Positions 51,301 through 59,550 of a DNA stretch of 64,000 nt are shown one piece after another. The notes under the pieces are model-generated. The model was not told the DNA's origin. It did no database searches and saw nothing but the letters and a program-made list of their open reading frames with translations. Numbering within the stretch: the first letter of the stretch is position 1; each line of letters begins with the position of its first letter. Both the position numbers and the translations under genes were made by a program. Origin of the DNA: Lysobacter gummosus (lineage in GTDB: Bacteria > Pseudomonadota > Gammaproteobacteria > Xanthomonadales > Xanthomonadaceae); assembly GCF_001442805.1 (NCBI RefSeq), contig NZ_CP011131.1:5642001-5706000 (forward strand), in the 5' to 3' direction.

Positions 51301-54300
51301 GACAACGGCGCCGGCGCCGGCAGCGGCGGCGCCACCAGACTCAAGTCGGCGCTGCCGCGCCGCGGCGGCGTGCGCAATCCGTGTTCATCGATTTTCGACG
51401 GCACCGCCTCGCGCACGTACGCGAGCAAGCTGTAGCTGTGCGAGCGCGTCTGCGGCACGACGATGCGATAACGCTGTTCCTGGCCCTCGACCGTCTCGAC
51501 CCGCTCGCCCATCAGATGGCGGCCGTCCTCGAACACGAACAGCACCTGCGCCTTGGCATAGGGCTGGCGCAGCAGCACCTCGACGCTGCGATCCTGCGCG
51601 CTGGCGGCGCGGATCAACTCCAGCGCCGGCTCGCCGGCCTTGGCGTTGTCGTCGCCGTAGTCGCTGCCGACCCACACGTAGCGCGACAGCTCGGCCGGCG
51701 CGGCCTCGCCGCTGCGCGCGGTGATCCGGTAGCGCCCGGTTTTCTCGCGCGGGAAATCGCAGGCCGCCGGCTGCTGCGCGCGCAGGCTGCAGCGGTGCAA
51801 CACCGGCGCTTTCGCGTCGTCCTCGCGTTGGTCGTAACCGCGCAACCAGCGCACTTCGATCTCGACCGGCGCATCCGGGACGGCGATGCCGTTGTCGTCG
51901 ATCACCACCGCCTCCAGGCGGACCGGCGAACGCGCCGAGAACCAGGACGGATCGCTGCGCAGGCCGACAAAACGCCGATAGCGGCTGTAACGCGCTGGCG
52001 CGGCATTGGAGGCGGTACCTTCGCGATCGGCCAGCCGCACTTCGCCGACCACCTGGATGCGGCCGAACGCCGGCAGCGAGGATTTTCCGTCGCTGGGCCG
52101 GTCGTCGAACCGCGTCTTCAGCTCGCCGTGCGCGCGGCCCTGCGCATCGGTGCGCAGCCTGAGCTCCTTCGCGCCGATCAGCGCATGCGAGCCGTGCCCG
52201 CCCACGTCGATGAAGCTGTAATCGGCGAATCGCGGATACGCCTCTTGCAACCGCAGCGGCGACAGTATCGCGGTCACCCGCTCCACGCCGATGTCCACCG
52301 CCGCGCCGCCGGAGTAGTAACCGGCCTGGAGATCGAAGGCAAAGCGATCGCCGTCGTGCAAGACCCGATCCTCGGTCCTGGCCTGCGCCCACAGGTCCTG
52401 GGCGCGGTAGCTGCCGACGAAGAAGCACACGCCCTGCGCGCTGTAAACTGCATCGTCGTGGATGCAATAACGGCCGTCGGTGAGTTGCGAAGGCAGACCG
52501 CGCTCGGCGCTCAGCGAACCGCCCGCATCGAAACGTTCCGACCAGGTCAGGATGGCTTCTTCCTCATCCTCGCGGCTCAGGCTCAGTTCGATGTTTTCGC
52601 TGGCGGCCGGACGCAGCAGCCGCTCGCCGACGATTTGCCGCAGCCAGAGTCTGTAGCGCACGGTTTCGCCGGCACGGTACAGCGGTTTATCCGCCACGCC
52701 CCAGATCTGCGTCGCGTCATTGCGCTGCAGAGCCTGCAGCGAGAACCATCGCTCGGCCGGCAGCACGGCGCGACGCACGGCCGCGCCCTGGCCCTGGGTG
52801 GCGCGCAGAATCAGGCGCTGATCGCTGGCTTTTGCGCTCTCGCGCAAAGCCGCCGGCAGTTCCAGCCGCGCCAAGCCGTTGCCATCGGTGCGGCCGCGCG
52901 CGATCCGCGCCGGCACGCCGCCGTTGACCTGCAACAGCAGTTCGACTTCGGCCCCGGCGATCGCGCCGCCATCGTCCCAAGCCTGCGCCCACACCAGCAC
53001 CTCGCCCGCGGTCGCCGTCGCGAACAGATCGAAAGCCGGCGCGCTGGCTTCGACCAGGGCGTTGGGATGCGCACCGTTCGCGACGGCGTCATTGGCGTAC
53101 CACCCGACCCAACCGCCGCGCGCCAGCACCGCCTCGGCGCTCGGCGACGGCAGCCGCTCGGGTTCGGCATGGCGCCGGGCCGGGCCGGCCTGCAGGCCCT
53201 GCAGCCACTTGCCGTCGAGTCCGCGCAACGGCCACGAGCCCGCCTGCGCGTTGACGGTCTGCAGCAGGAGCGGCGGCTTGCGTCCGTCGGCGATCAGCGC
53301 GCGTGCATGCGGCCCACGCAGCATCGACCGATAGTCCAGCGTGTTCACGCTCAGGGTCAGCGGCTGGATCGGATCGCCGCGCTGCGAACGCAGCCCCTCC
53401 AGGCGCATATCGAACCGGCTGCGCGCGGCGTCGCGGCCGAAGGAGATCGCTTCGCCGGCTTCGCGCGCGATCCTGGATCCGTAGCCTTCATTCCACGAGC
53501 GCCGCGTGTACAGCGTCACGCCCTTCGGCCAGGACGCGATCCAGGCCTGGCGCGAGGCTTCGCTGAGCGGCTGCGAGAACACCAGCTGCACGGCTTCGTC
53601 GGGCATGCATTGCAAGTCGATACGGCCGTCCACCGGCGTGCGGCCGGGCGCGCTGTGCGGTTGCGCGCAGGCTGCGCCGATCACCCGGAACGGCTCGTTG
53701 ACCAACGCACGCTGCAAGACCGCGTTCTGCACGCCGGGCAACGGACCCGCGCTGCTGCGCAGGCCGGGCACGATCGACAGCTCCAGGCGCGTTTGCGGCG
53801 CGATCTTCGCCGGCAATTCCAATCGATAGCTATCGCCGTCGTCATCGATCGGCTTGAGCCGCACCGGCGCGGGCTGGCCGCCGATGTCCAGGCGCAATAC
53901 GCGGGCCAGGTCGTTCATGCGTATTTTCTGCCGGACGAACAGGCTGATCACCGGCTGCCCGTCTTCCCACACCATCGTGCTGTTCACGCTGGGGCGATCG
54001 GTGCTCACGCTGAGCGTTTGCGCGGGCAAGACGGCGCCTTGCTGGGTGAGCAGTCCGTCCGCGATCTGGATGCGGTACTCGGTGGCGTCCGCGGGCTCGG
54101 CGGCGCCGAAGGTGCAGAACATCGAGGTATCGCCCTGCCAGTGGCATTGCATCGCCGCGGCGTCGCCGATCGACGGGGCCAGTCGCACGCTGCCGGGCTC
54201 GACGCGGTTGCCCCATATCCGCATGGGCTCGGCGAAGGTGAGCGTGAGTTCGCTGTTGTCGAAGCGGGCGCCGACGGTCGGCGCGGCGGCGGTTGCCGGC

Positions 54301-54392
54301 GGCGGCGGCGCCGCAGTCGCGCATCCCTGCCAGAACATCGTCGCGACGACGAGGGCGCGCAGCCAGCCCAGGCGCGCGCTTAAAGGCTTCAT
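48354..54392 (-). CDS. Alpha-2-macroglobulin family lipoprotein with thioester motif
   Basis: A 2012-residue exported protein with a lipobox-like Trp-Gln-Gly-Cys after a hydrophobic N-terminus. It follows the bacterial macroglobulin plan: several MG beta-sandwich domains, a bait-like segment (about 1130-1330), the macroglobulin domain with Thr-Arg-Trp-Arg-Ala-Val-Ala-Trp-Ser, and the thioester motif Cys-Trp-Glu-Gln (codons at 49806-49817, near Cys1526), then an alpha-helical domain and a C-terminal domain. The intact motif predicts covalent trapping of attacking proteases in the periplasm. Another in-frame Met lies 6 nt upstream. It follows the beta-lactamase-like gene by 100 bp in the same direction. 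Confidence 0.9.
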   Translation of the reverse strand: MKPLSARLGWLRALVVATMFWQGCATAAPPPPATAAAPTVGARFDNSELTLTFAEPMRIWGNRVEPGSVRLAPSIGDAAAMQCHWQGDTSMFCTFGAAEPADATEYRIQIADGLLTQQGAVLPAQTLSVSTDRPSVNSTMVWEDGQPVISLFVRQKIRMNDLARVLRLDIGGQPAPVRLKPIDDDGDSYRLELPAKIAPQTRLELSIVPGLRSSAGPLPGVQNAVLQRALVNEPFRVIGAACAQPHSAPGRTPVDGRIDLQCMPDEAVQLVFSQPLSEASRQAWIASWPKGVTLYTRRSWNEGYGSRIAREAGEAISFGRDAARSRFDMRLEGLRSQRGDPIQPLTLSVNTLDYRSMLRGPHARALIADGRKPPLLLQTVNAQAGSWPLRGLDGKWLQGLQAGPARRHAEPERLPSPSAEAVLARGGWVGWYANDAVANGAHPNALVEASAPAFDLFATATAGEVLVWAQAWDDGGAIAGAEVELLLQVNGGVPARIARGRTDGNGLARLELPAALRESAKASDQRLILRATQGQGAAVRRAVLPAERWFSLQALQRNDATQIWGVADKPLYRAGETVRYRLWLRQIVGERLLRPAASENIELSLSREDEEEAILTWSERFDAGGSLSAERGLPSQLTDGRYCIHDDAVYSAQGVCFFVGSYRAQDLWAQARTEDRVLHDGDRFAFDLQAGYYSGGAAVDIGVERVTAILSPLRLQEAYPRFADYSFIDVGGHGSHALIGAKELRLRTDAQGRAHGELKTRFDDRPSDGKSSLPAFGRIQVVGEVRLADREGTASNAAPARYSRYRRFVGLRSDPSWFSARSPVRLEAVVIDDNGIAVPDAPVEIEVRWLRGYDQREDDAKAPVLHRCSLRAQQPAACDFPREKTGRYRITARSGEAAPAELSRYVWVGSDYGDDNAKAGEPALELIRAASAQDRSVEVLLRQPYAKAQVLFVFEDGRHLMGERVETVEGQEQRYRIVVPQTRSHSYSLLAYVREAVPSKIDEHGLRTPPRRGSADLSLVAPPLPAPAPLSLSFASAAARPGERVRLRVRNDSAQPREVAISVMDDALRSLAGENWEEFDPANANWLGGLKSHYTSLSSQSFTRFDGGAWKLALARSDAKTSKPSWPGVMFELDKAMPSGTPFDFAADEDSQDPSKQKASAEANALAAYIADADADADIADAAASPADPESDHLDRCPSCSVVAIGDYRQASKPVESPKPSRGRGGGYSYSYVAPAAEVGSGTGAIAPSDRDGDYASTVLDSIQVTGSRIGLKQALRAGSGKVEGVRPREQTTDAAAMVSAAARVRTRFVDTVHWLPQLRLAPGESREIELTLPDNLTRWRAVAWSNDADDDFTLTETTLDVGLPLEARLQTPVRLYPGDRSRLAANARHSGDSAAQVATQLRVTDATGEGEALAQSRDTLQLAPQGQGSFAVEIAPRQVGALLATASVEAGGERDAVAAPIEIATPLIAGRLSQAGWLGAQPLSLALPELPAGAMQPQLQVSLLRGSAALVDRWTEDLHAYPHRCWEQILSRGLVAALSLQRGPSSPWPQDDARAAVREAVENAAVFQNEAGDFRYFTRAPEQYEAYRRYDLTETPEVALTAYSLRALRLLKQLGYPVQGHVLEAAEDFVGDQQAPAALDPQAQVAGDQVAINQAAIAVGAEDEPSSDKLDRLWSHWSRLQLPAQIELTRALARARHASAAAALARVVAQTRRNGAARAFDADVRLDRWMSSDLREQCAVIGLLRDYPRLGDSELRLSLISGLSDLYAGGSGAIDTQAGAYCVWALNDDVRADARRSASASVAFGEQRALLELAPGEARGEWKAPAAQARALQLARKTQGDTPLSFVATLDYVEDANHAVANAAGLAVERRFEVLRDGEWKPLTGAKLRENDWVRITLIVSNGAERHFVAITDNAPGGLFPTDLSLSGVGGLDLSKVSDTGSWWFRTRKLDPRKPRFYAEELPAGRHEVRYFARAGNAGDYLAAPAQVELMYGGATQARTAAERVTVLPPD

Positions 54393-54492
54393 CCGCATGG
54401 TTCCATCCATCCCCGGTCCGTTGCCGGGCATAGTGCGCCGGCCGACGCGGCGCTGCCAAGCGCCGCATCGATTCACCGCCGCAAGGACAGAC

Positions 54493-57400
54493 TCAGTACA
54501 CCAGCGACCACTGCATCGTTTTCAGCGCGAACACCAGCCACACCACCGCGATGCAGGCCACGGCGATCGCCACCGCGCAAGCGCGGCGCAGCCGCCGCAC
54601 CGGCATGCTCCAGGCGGCGCGCAGGTTGAGCGCGGCAATCACCGCGGTGGCGATGCTCAACAGGCCCAGCAGTTGCGCGATCCGGATCAGCGGGTCGAGG
54701 CTGCCGTCCAGCGAGCGCACCGATACTTCCGCGCGGCTCAATATCCAGACCCACAACAGCGCCAGCAGCACGTTGCCGCTCAGGCCGATGAAGGTGAGCA
54801 GGCGCAGATCGCGTTCGCGGCTGTCCAGCAGCAGCGGGCGCTGGGTGCGATGGCGCACCAGCGCGGCGACCGGCCACAGCGCCAGCGCCAGCACATGCAC
54901 GATCGCTGCCAGGTACAGCAGCGGCACGATCCACCCCGGCGAGCGCCACGCCGGCACCGGCTGCAGCCACATCGCCGCGGGCACGTCGTCGCTGCTGACC
55001 GCGATCACTTCGTTGTCGATCACCTTGGCGGCGAGGCGGCTGTCGCCATCGACTTCGCGCCACAGGTACGGGCCGATCTCGCGCCAGCGCTTGACCCGCC
55101 CGTCGGGCTTGCGCAGCGACGACACCGATACGGTCTCGTCGCTGTTCAACTCGATGACGGAGGTGGCGAACAAGCGCCCGATGGCGAGGAAATTGCCCGA
55201 AGACTGTCGGCTGCTTTCGTAGCGCCCTTCGATCTGGCGGCCGTGCAGGTACGCGGTGACCAGGGTCGGCGGCGGCGGTTCGCGCGCGGGGTAGTAACGC
55301 CGCAGCAAGCCGTCGATCAGATCGCGATGCAGGGCACGCCCGGCGCGCGCCGGTCCGGAGGCCGACACGAACACGCCCAGCTTGTGTTCGGGCAGCAGCA
55401 CCAGATCGCTCTGGAAGGCTTCGGTCGCGCCGCCGTGGCCGAGGGTGATCGGGCCGTAGCTGTCGTGACGGAAGAAACCCAAGGTCATCGCATCCAGTCC
55501 GGGGATCGGACGCACCAGCGTGTTCTGCATCGCCTGCGCGGTGTAGGTCTGCAGGATCGTGTCGTTGCGGTAACGCCCCTGATCGAGGTGGGCGATCATG
55601 AAACGCGCCATGTCCTCGCCGGTGGTCGACAGACTGCCGGCCGGCGCGGCGTTGACCAGTTCGAACGGAATCGGCGGCGCGCCGGGCGCGACATAGCTTT
55701 TCGCCATGTCCGCGGCCAGGCCCTTGGGCAAGGGTTGGCGGAAGCTGGAATGACGCATGCCCAGCGGCGCGAAGATGTGTTCTTCGATGTAATCGTCGAA
55801 CGGCTCGCGGGCGACGCGCTGGACGATGTAGCCGGCCAGCGCCACGCCGTAGTTGGAGTAACCCGGCACTTGTCCGGGCGGATAGATGCGCTGCGGCTGC
55901 ACCGCCTTCACGTAGTCGCCCAGCGCCATCAGCTGCGAGGGTTGCGCGGCGAACAGGTGCTTGCTCGATTCCTCGAAACCGGCGCTGTGCGTCATCAGAT
56001 GGCGCAGCGTGATCGCCTGGCCGTACTCGTCGCGGATGCGGAAATCCAGATAGGTGTTGATGTCGGCATCGAGGTCGAGCTTGCCGCGTTCGACCAATTG
56101 CATCACCGCGGTCCAGGTGAACAGCTTGGAGATCGAGCCCGGCCGCACCAGGGTGCGCGCGGCGTTCATCGGCTTGCCCTGTTCGCGGTCGGCGTAGCCG
56201 TAGCCCTTCGCCAGCAGCACCTGTCCGTCCTTGACCAACACCACCACCGCGCCGGTCAGGCCGCCGCGCGCCAGCGCCGTGGGCACCAGGCCGTCGATGT
56301 AGGCCTCCGCGTCCGGCGAACTGACCGGCGGAGTCGGCGCGGGCCCGGTCGGGGCCACCAGGATTTCGCCCAGGCCGGTGTCGCCCGGTTCCATCGGCAG
56401 CGGCGCGATGGGCGCCGACGCGACCGGCGGCGGCGCCGGCAGCGGCCGCAGTTCGATCGGCGCGGCCTCGGGTGCGGGCGCGGCCAGCGGATCTTTCGGC
56501 GCGGTTTCGCCGGCGCCGTCGGTGATCGGCGAGGCCCGTTTCACCACGCCGCCGGCCAGCGGCGCGATGTAGGGCGCAGCGCCGGGCGCGGTCGTGGCGG
56601 GACGGCTCGCCGGTGCCGGACGCGGCGGCGGCACGGCGGCCGGCGACAAGTTGACCGGCGGCGCGGTGCTGCTGAGCGGTCTGGCGTTCGGCGGCAACGA
56701 CGCGGCGGGACGCGGGGCGCTGCGTGCGGCCGGCGGTGCCTGGGTAGCGGCGGCGCTGGCGGCCGGCTTCGGCGCGGCGGGTTGCGGCGCCGGCACGGTG
56801 GCCGGCGACAAATTGACCGGCGGCGCGGCGCGGCTGAGCGGTCTCGCATTCGGCGGCAACGAGGCGGCAGGGCGCGGGGCCGAAGTGCTGCGCACGGTCG
56901 GCGACGCCTGGGTCGCGGCGGCGCTGGCGGCCGGCCTGGGTGCGGCCGGCTTAGATGCGGCAGGTTGCGGCGCCGGCACGGCGGCCGGCGACAAGTTGAC
57001 CGGCGGCGCGGCGCTGCTCAGCGGCCTCGCGTTCGGCGGCAACGAGGCGGCAGGGCGCTGGGCCGAAGTGCCGCGCACGGTCGGTGGTGCGTAGGTCGCG
57101 GCGGCGCTGCCGGCCGGCTTGGCCGCCGCGGGTTGCGGCGCGGACGCGGCCGGCGGCGATGAGCGAACCGGCGGCGCGGTGGGGGCGAGCGGCTTCGGCT
57201 CCGACTGCGACGGCGCGAGCGTGGCGGTGGGACGCGGGGCCGGAGCGCTGCGGGCGGCCGGCGGCACGGCGATCGGCTTGGCTGCGGCCGGCGCCGGCAC
57301 CGGTTGCGGCGTAACCGTTGCCGCCGGCGTGGCGCCGCCCTGCGGACGGGTCACCAATGGCGTGGCGGCGGCGCGTGCGATCGCCTCGGCCGGCGATTCG

Positions 57401-58095
57401 CGTTCCGGCGGCGGCGGCGGGCGTACCGGCAGGCCGCCGGGCGCGGGTTTCTGCGCGGCGGCGGGAGCCGTCGTGGCCGTGGATTTCGGCGCGGCGGCGG
57501 GTGCGGCCGGAGCGATCGGTTTCGGCGCCGCGACGGGGACAGCCGGAGCGATCGGTTTCGCTGCGGTGCCGGCCGCGGCGGGAGCGGCGGGCCTGGGCGC
57601 GGCAGGTTTCGGTTCGACCGGTTTCGGCTCGACCGGTTTCGGCTCGACCGGTTTCGGTTCGACCGACGCCGGTTCGGTCGATTTCGGCGCAGCCGTTGGC
57701 GCGGCCGCGGCGGGCGGCGTCACCACCGGAGCAGACGCGGGCCGCAAGGGCACGGCGGTGGTGGTCGCTGGAAATGCGGGCGGCGGCGTCCGCGCCGGCA
57801 CGGCGGTAGTGGTGGCGGGAAATACCGGCGGCGGCGTCCACACCGGCACGGCGGTGGGGGTGGCGGGAAACACGGGCGTCGTCGGCCGCGGCGGGACCGG
57901 CGAGGTTCGCGACGGCGGCGGAGCCGGCGGGGGCAGGACGTTCTCCGGCGGCGACGGGGCCGGCGCGGCGGCCTGCTCAGGCGGCGCGGATTGCGGCACG
58001 GGCGCGGGTTGCGCCTGCGCCGACAGCGTCGCGGTCAACAGCAGGCCCGCTGTCACGCTCGCGCGCCAGGCGCGCATCGAAAGCTTGAACATCAT
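54493..58095 (-). CDS. Class C beta-lactamase-like serine hydrolase with long Pro/Ala-rich linker
   Basis: A 1200-residue exported protein in four parts: a signal peptide (to about Ala-Gln-Ala 27), about 600 residues of Pro/Ala-rich low-complexity repeats, a beta-lactamase-fold domain (about 600-960), and a C-terminal region with three or four membrane helices. Active-site motifs are present: Ser-Ile-Ser-Lys near 655, Tyr-Ser-Asn near 748, and His-Gly-Gly near 885. Such domains act as esterases, peptidases or penicillin-binding-like enzymes rather than true beta-lactamases. It is probably co-transcribed with the macroglobulin gene downstream. The two Met codons at 58090-58095 are both possible starts. 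Confidence 0.85.
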   Translation of the reverse strand: MMFKLSMRAWRASVTAGLLLTATLSAQAQPAPVPQSAPPEQAAAPAPSPPENVLPPPAPPPSRTSPVPPRPTTPVFPATPTAVPVWTPPPVFPATTTAVPARTPPPAFPATTTAVPLRPASAPVVTPPAAAAPTAAPKSTEPASVEPKPVEPKPVEPKPVEPKPAAPRPAAPAAAGTAAKPIAPAVPVAAPKPIAPAAPAAAPKSTATTAPAAAQKPAPGGLPVRPPPPPERESPAEAIARAAATPLVTRPQGGATPAATVTPQPVPAPAAAKPIAVPPAARSAPAPRPTATLAPSQSEPKPLAPTAPPVRSSPPAASAPQPAAAKPAGSAAATYAPPTVRGTSAQRPAASLPPNARPLSSAAPPVNLSPAAVPAPQPAASKPAAPRPAASAAATQASPTVRSTSAPRPAASLPPNARPLSRAAPPVNLSPATVPAPQPAAPKPAASAAATQAPPAARSAPRPAASLPPNARPLSSTAPPVNLSPAAVPPPRPAPASRPATTAPGAAPYIAPLAGGVVKRASPITDGAGETAPKDPLAAPAPEAAPIELRPLPAPPPVASAPIAPLPMEPGDTGLGEILVAPTGPAPTPPVSSPDAEAYIDGLVPTALARGGLTGAVVVLVKDGQVLLAKGYGYADREQGKPMNAARTLVRPGSISKLFTWTAVMQLVERGKLDLDADINTYLDFRIRDEYGQAITLRHLMTHSAGFEESSKHLFAAQPSQLMALGDYVKAVQPQRIYPPGQVPGYSNYGVALAGYIVQRVAREPFDDYIEEHIFAPLGMRHSSFRQPLPKGLAADMAKSYVAPGAPPIPFELVNAAPAGSLSTTGEDMARFMIAHLDQGRYRNDTILQTYTAQAMQNTLVRPIPGLDAMTLGFFRHDSYGPITLGHGGATEAFQSDLVLLPEHKLGVFVSASGPARAGRALHRDLIDGLLRRYYPAREPPPPTLVTAYLHGRQIEGRYESSRQSSGNFLAIGRLFATSVIELNSDETVSVSSLRKPDGRVKRWREIGPYLWREVDGDSRLAAKVIDNEVIAVSSDDVPAAMWLQPVPAWRSPGWIVPLLYLAAIVHVLALALWPVAALVRHRTQRPLLLDSRERDLRLLTFIGLSGNVLLALLWVWILSRAEVSVRSLDGSLDPLIRIAQLLGLLSIATAVIAALNLRAAWSMPVRRLRRACAVAIAVACIAVVWLVFALKTMQWSLVY
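56641..57165. repeat. Imperfect tandem repeats in the Pro/Ala-rich linker coding sequence
   Basis: Three copies of a 162-183 bp coding repeat begin near 56641, 56803 and 56986. Each encodes a Ser-Leu-Pro-Pro-Asn-Ala-Arg-Pro-Leu-Ser core followed by Ala-Pro-Pro-Val-Asn-Leu-Ser-Pro. Further short repeats lie upstream in the protein: three Thr-Thr-Thr-Ala-Val-Pro-type units (about 57730-57880) and four Val-Glu-Pro-Lys-Pro units (57610-57670). Confidence 0.9.
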
Positions 58096-58467
58096 CGTCC
58101 CCACCACCCCTGTCGGTCCGGCCGGCGTTGCATCGACGCCGGGATTCGATCGCCACGCGACGCGCCACTGGACGCACCGGCCCGGATCATCGGCCGGCAG
58201 TGTACGCGCTCGCCGATGGCCGCAGCCGCGGCGACGCGACGGTTCGCGGCGGCGGACGCAACGCACATGCCTTGCGCGTGCATACGAACGCAGCACAACA
58301 GCGGCCGGCGCGGGCACCGCACCGAGCCCGGCGATTCGCTCTCTCGTGTCCGGCTGCGAGAACGCTCACGGCGGTCGCCACCGTCCCGGCCGCCGAGCCG
58401 ATCCTTCAGCACCCCGGCAAGCCCGGCCCTAACCGCCGCATGGCCATCAGAGCCCCTGTTTTCCAAA
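58096..58467. other. Divergent intergenic region, hydrolase side
   Basis: 372 bp of GC-rich sequence between the serine hydrolase gene (minus) and the promoter of the XRE-cupin gene (plus). It should contain the promoter of the hydrolase-macroglobulin pair, but no clear hexamers are visible. Confidence 0.5.
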
Positions 58468-58497
58468 TTGCCAACTCGATTGCTCAAATCGAATAAT
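58468..58497 (+). promoter_or_regulatory. Sigma-70-type promoter with internal operator for the XRE-cupin gene
   Basis: TTGCCA (58468-58473, 5 of 6 consensus) and AATAAT (58492-58497, 5 of 6) are 18 bp apart. A perfect palindrome, TCGATT-GCTCA-AATCGA (58476-58492), fills the spacer. This is a natural operator position for repression, most simply by the product of the gene 70 bp downstream. Confidence 0.7.
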
Positions 58498-58568
58498 GCC
58501 TCGCCCCGCTCGCTTGGCAAGGCCAGGATGCCCGCCTAGAGTCGTCGTGAACCCCCTCGGACGACTCC

Positions 58569-59279
58569 ATGCCCGCCAAGCGCAGCAAGATCGTCACCGT
58601 CGCCGCGCCCGCCGCCGCTCACAATCCCGGCGTCGCGTTGCGCGCCCTGCGCCGCCAGCGCGGCTGGACCCTGGCCGAAATCGGCGCCCGCACCGGCCTG
58701 CCGATCTCGACCTTGTCCAAAATCGAAAACGGCAAGATGTCGCTGAGCTTCGACAAGCTCACCCGCATCGCGCAGGGGCTGGAGGTGGATATCGGCGAGT
58801 TGTTCTCCTCGCAGCCGGCGACCGGCAACGACGGCTTCAGCGGCCGACGCAGCATCAGCCGCGCCGGCGAGGGCTACGCGGTGCGCACGGAGAATTACGA
58901 TCACCTGTATCCGGCCTCGGAACTGCTCAACAAGCGCCTGGTGCCGATCATCGCCGACGTCCACGCGCGCACGCTGGAGGAATTCGGCGAACTCATCCGC
59001 CACACCGGCGAGGAATTCGCGATCGTGCTGGAAGGGGCGATCGAACTGCACAGCGAGCTGTACGCGCCGACGCGGCTGGAAGTCGGCGACTCGATCTACT
59101 TCGACAGCGCCATGGGCCACGCCTACATCGCCGCAGCGCCCGGGCCATGCCGGGTGCTGGCGGTGTGCTCGGGCAGCGAGTCGCATCTGCGCGAAGTAAT
59201 GCAACGCCAGAACGGCGCCGAAGCGTCGCGCCCCGGCGGCCTGCGCGGCGCCCGCACCCGACGCCTGTCCGACGATTGA
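58569..59279 (+). CDS. XRE-family transcriptional regulator with cupin sensor domain
   Basis: The 236-residue protein has an N-terminal helix-turn-helix (about 24-78; Thr-Leu-Ala-Glu-Ile-Gly-Ala-Arg-Thr-Gly-Leu-Pro-Ile-Ser-Thr-Leu-Ser-Lys-Ile-Glu-Asn-Gly) and a C-terminal cupin barrel (about 130-215) containing His-Thr-Gly-Glu-Glu-Phe-Ala-Ile-Val-Leu-Glu-Gly and Met-Gly-His-Ala-Tyr. Cupin sensors usually bind a small ligand. No metabolic gene lies beside it on the same strand, so the regulon is unknown; the palindrome in its own promoter suggests autoregulation. A paralogous C-terminus lies at 1-173. Confidence 0.92.
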   Translation: MPAKRSKIVTVAAPAAAHNPGVALRALRRQRGWTLAEIGARTGLPISTLSKIENGKMSLSFDKLTRIAQGLEVDIGELFSSQPATGNDGFSGRRSISRAGEGYAVRTENYDHLYPASELLNKRLVPIIADVHARTLEEFGELIRHTGEEFAIVLEGAIELHSELYAPTRLEVGDSIYFDSAMGHAYIAAAPGPCRVLAVCSGSESHLREVMQRQNGAEASRPGGLRGARTRRLSDD

Positions 59280-59550
59280 GTCGCGCTTGCCATAAAACTG
59301 TGCGCGGTGGACCACCGTGTGCAAGCGCCTTAAGCCCAGCGCGGCGGATTGCGGTCACAAGACCGGCAAACGGCGATCACGACGTGAGATTTTCGTTTCG
59401 GGAAAATACTTTCTCGACACCGCCTCGCGGCGCCGAAGCGTTTGCGTTCGCGCTACGGGCGCTGCCACGCTGATAACAGCGGTGACGACACTTACGCACT
59501 CACGCCTTGGTATCGCCGGCGCAGCATGAGCGCCGGCGAACCGCGACGAA

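Noticed and set aside
51381..54383. 1000-codon plus-strand frame overlapping the macroglobulin gene
   Set aside because: Antisense shadow; no domain or ribosome-binding site, and the opposite strand has a thioester motif and MG domains.
57119..58432. Gly/Ala/Thr-rich plus-strand frame that looks like a structural or PE-PGRS-type protein
   Set aside because: It is the complement of the Pro/Ala-rich linker of the hydrolase; the minus frame has a signal peptide and a complete catalytic domain.
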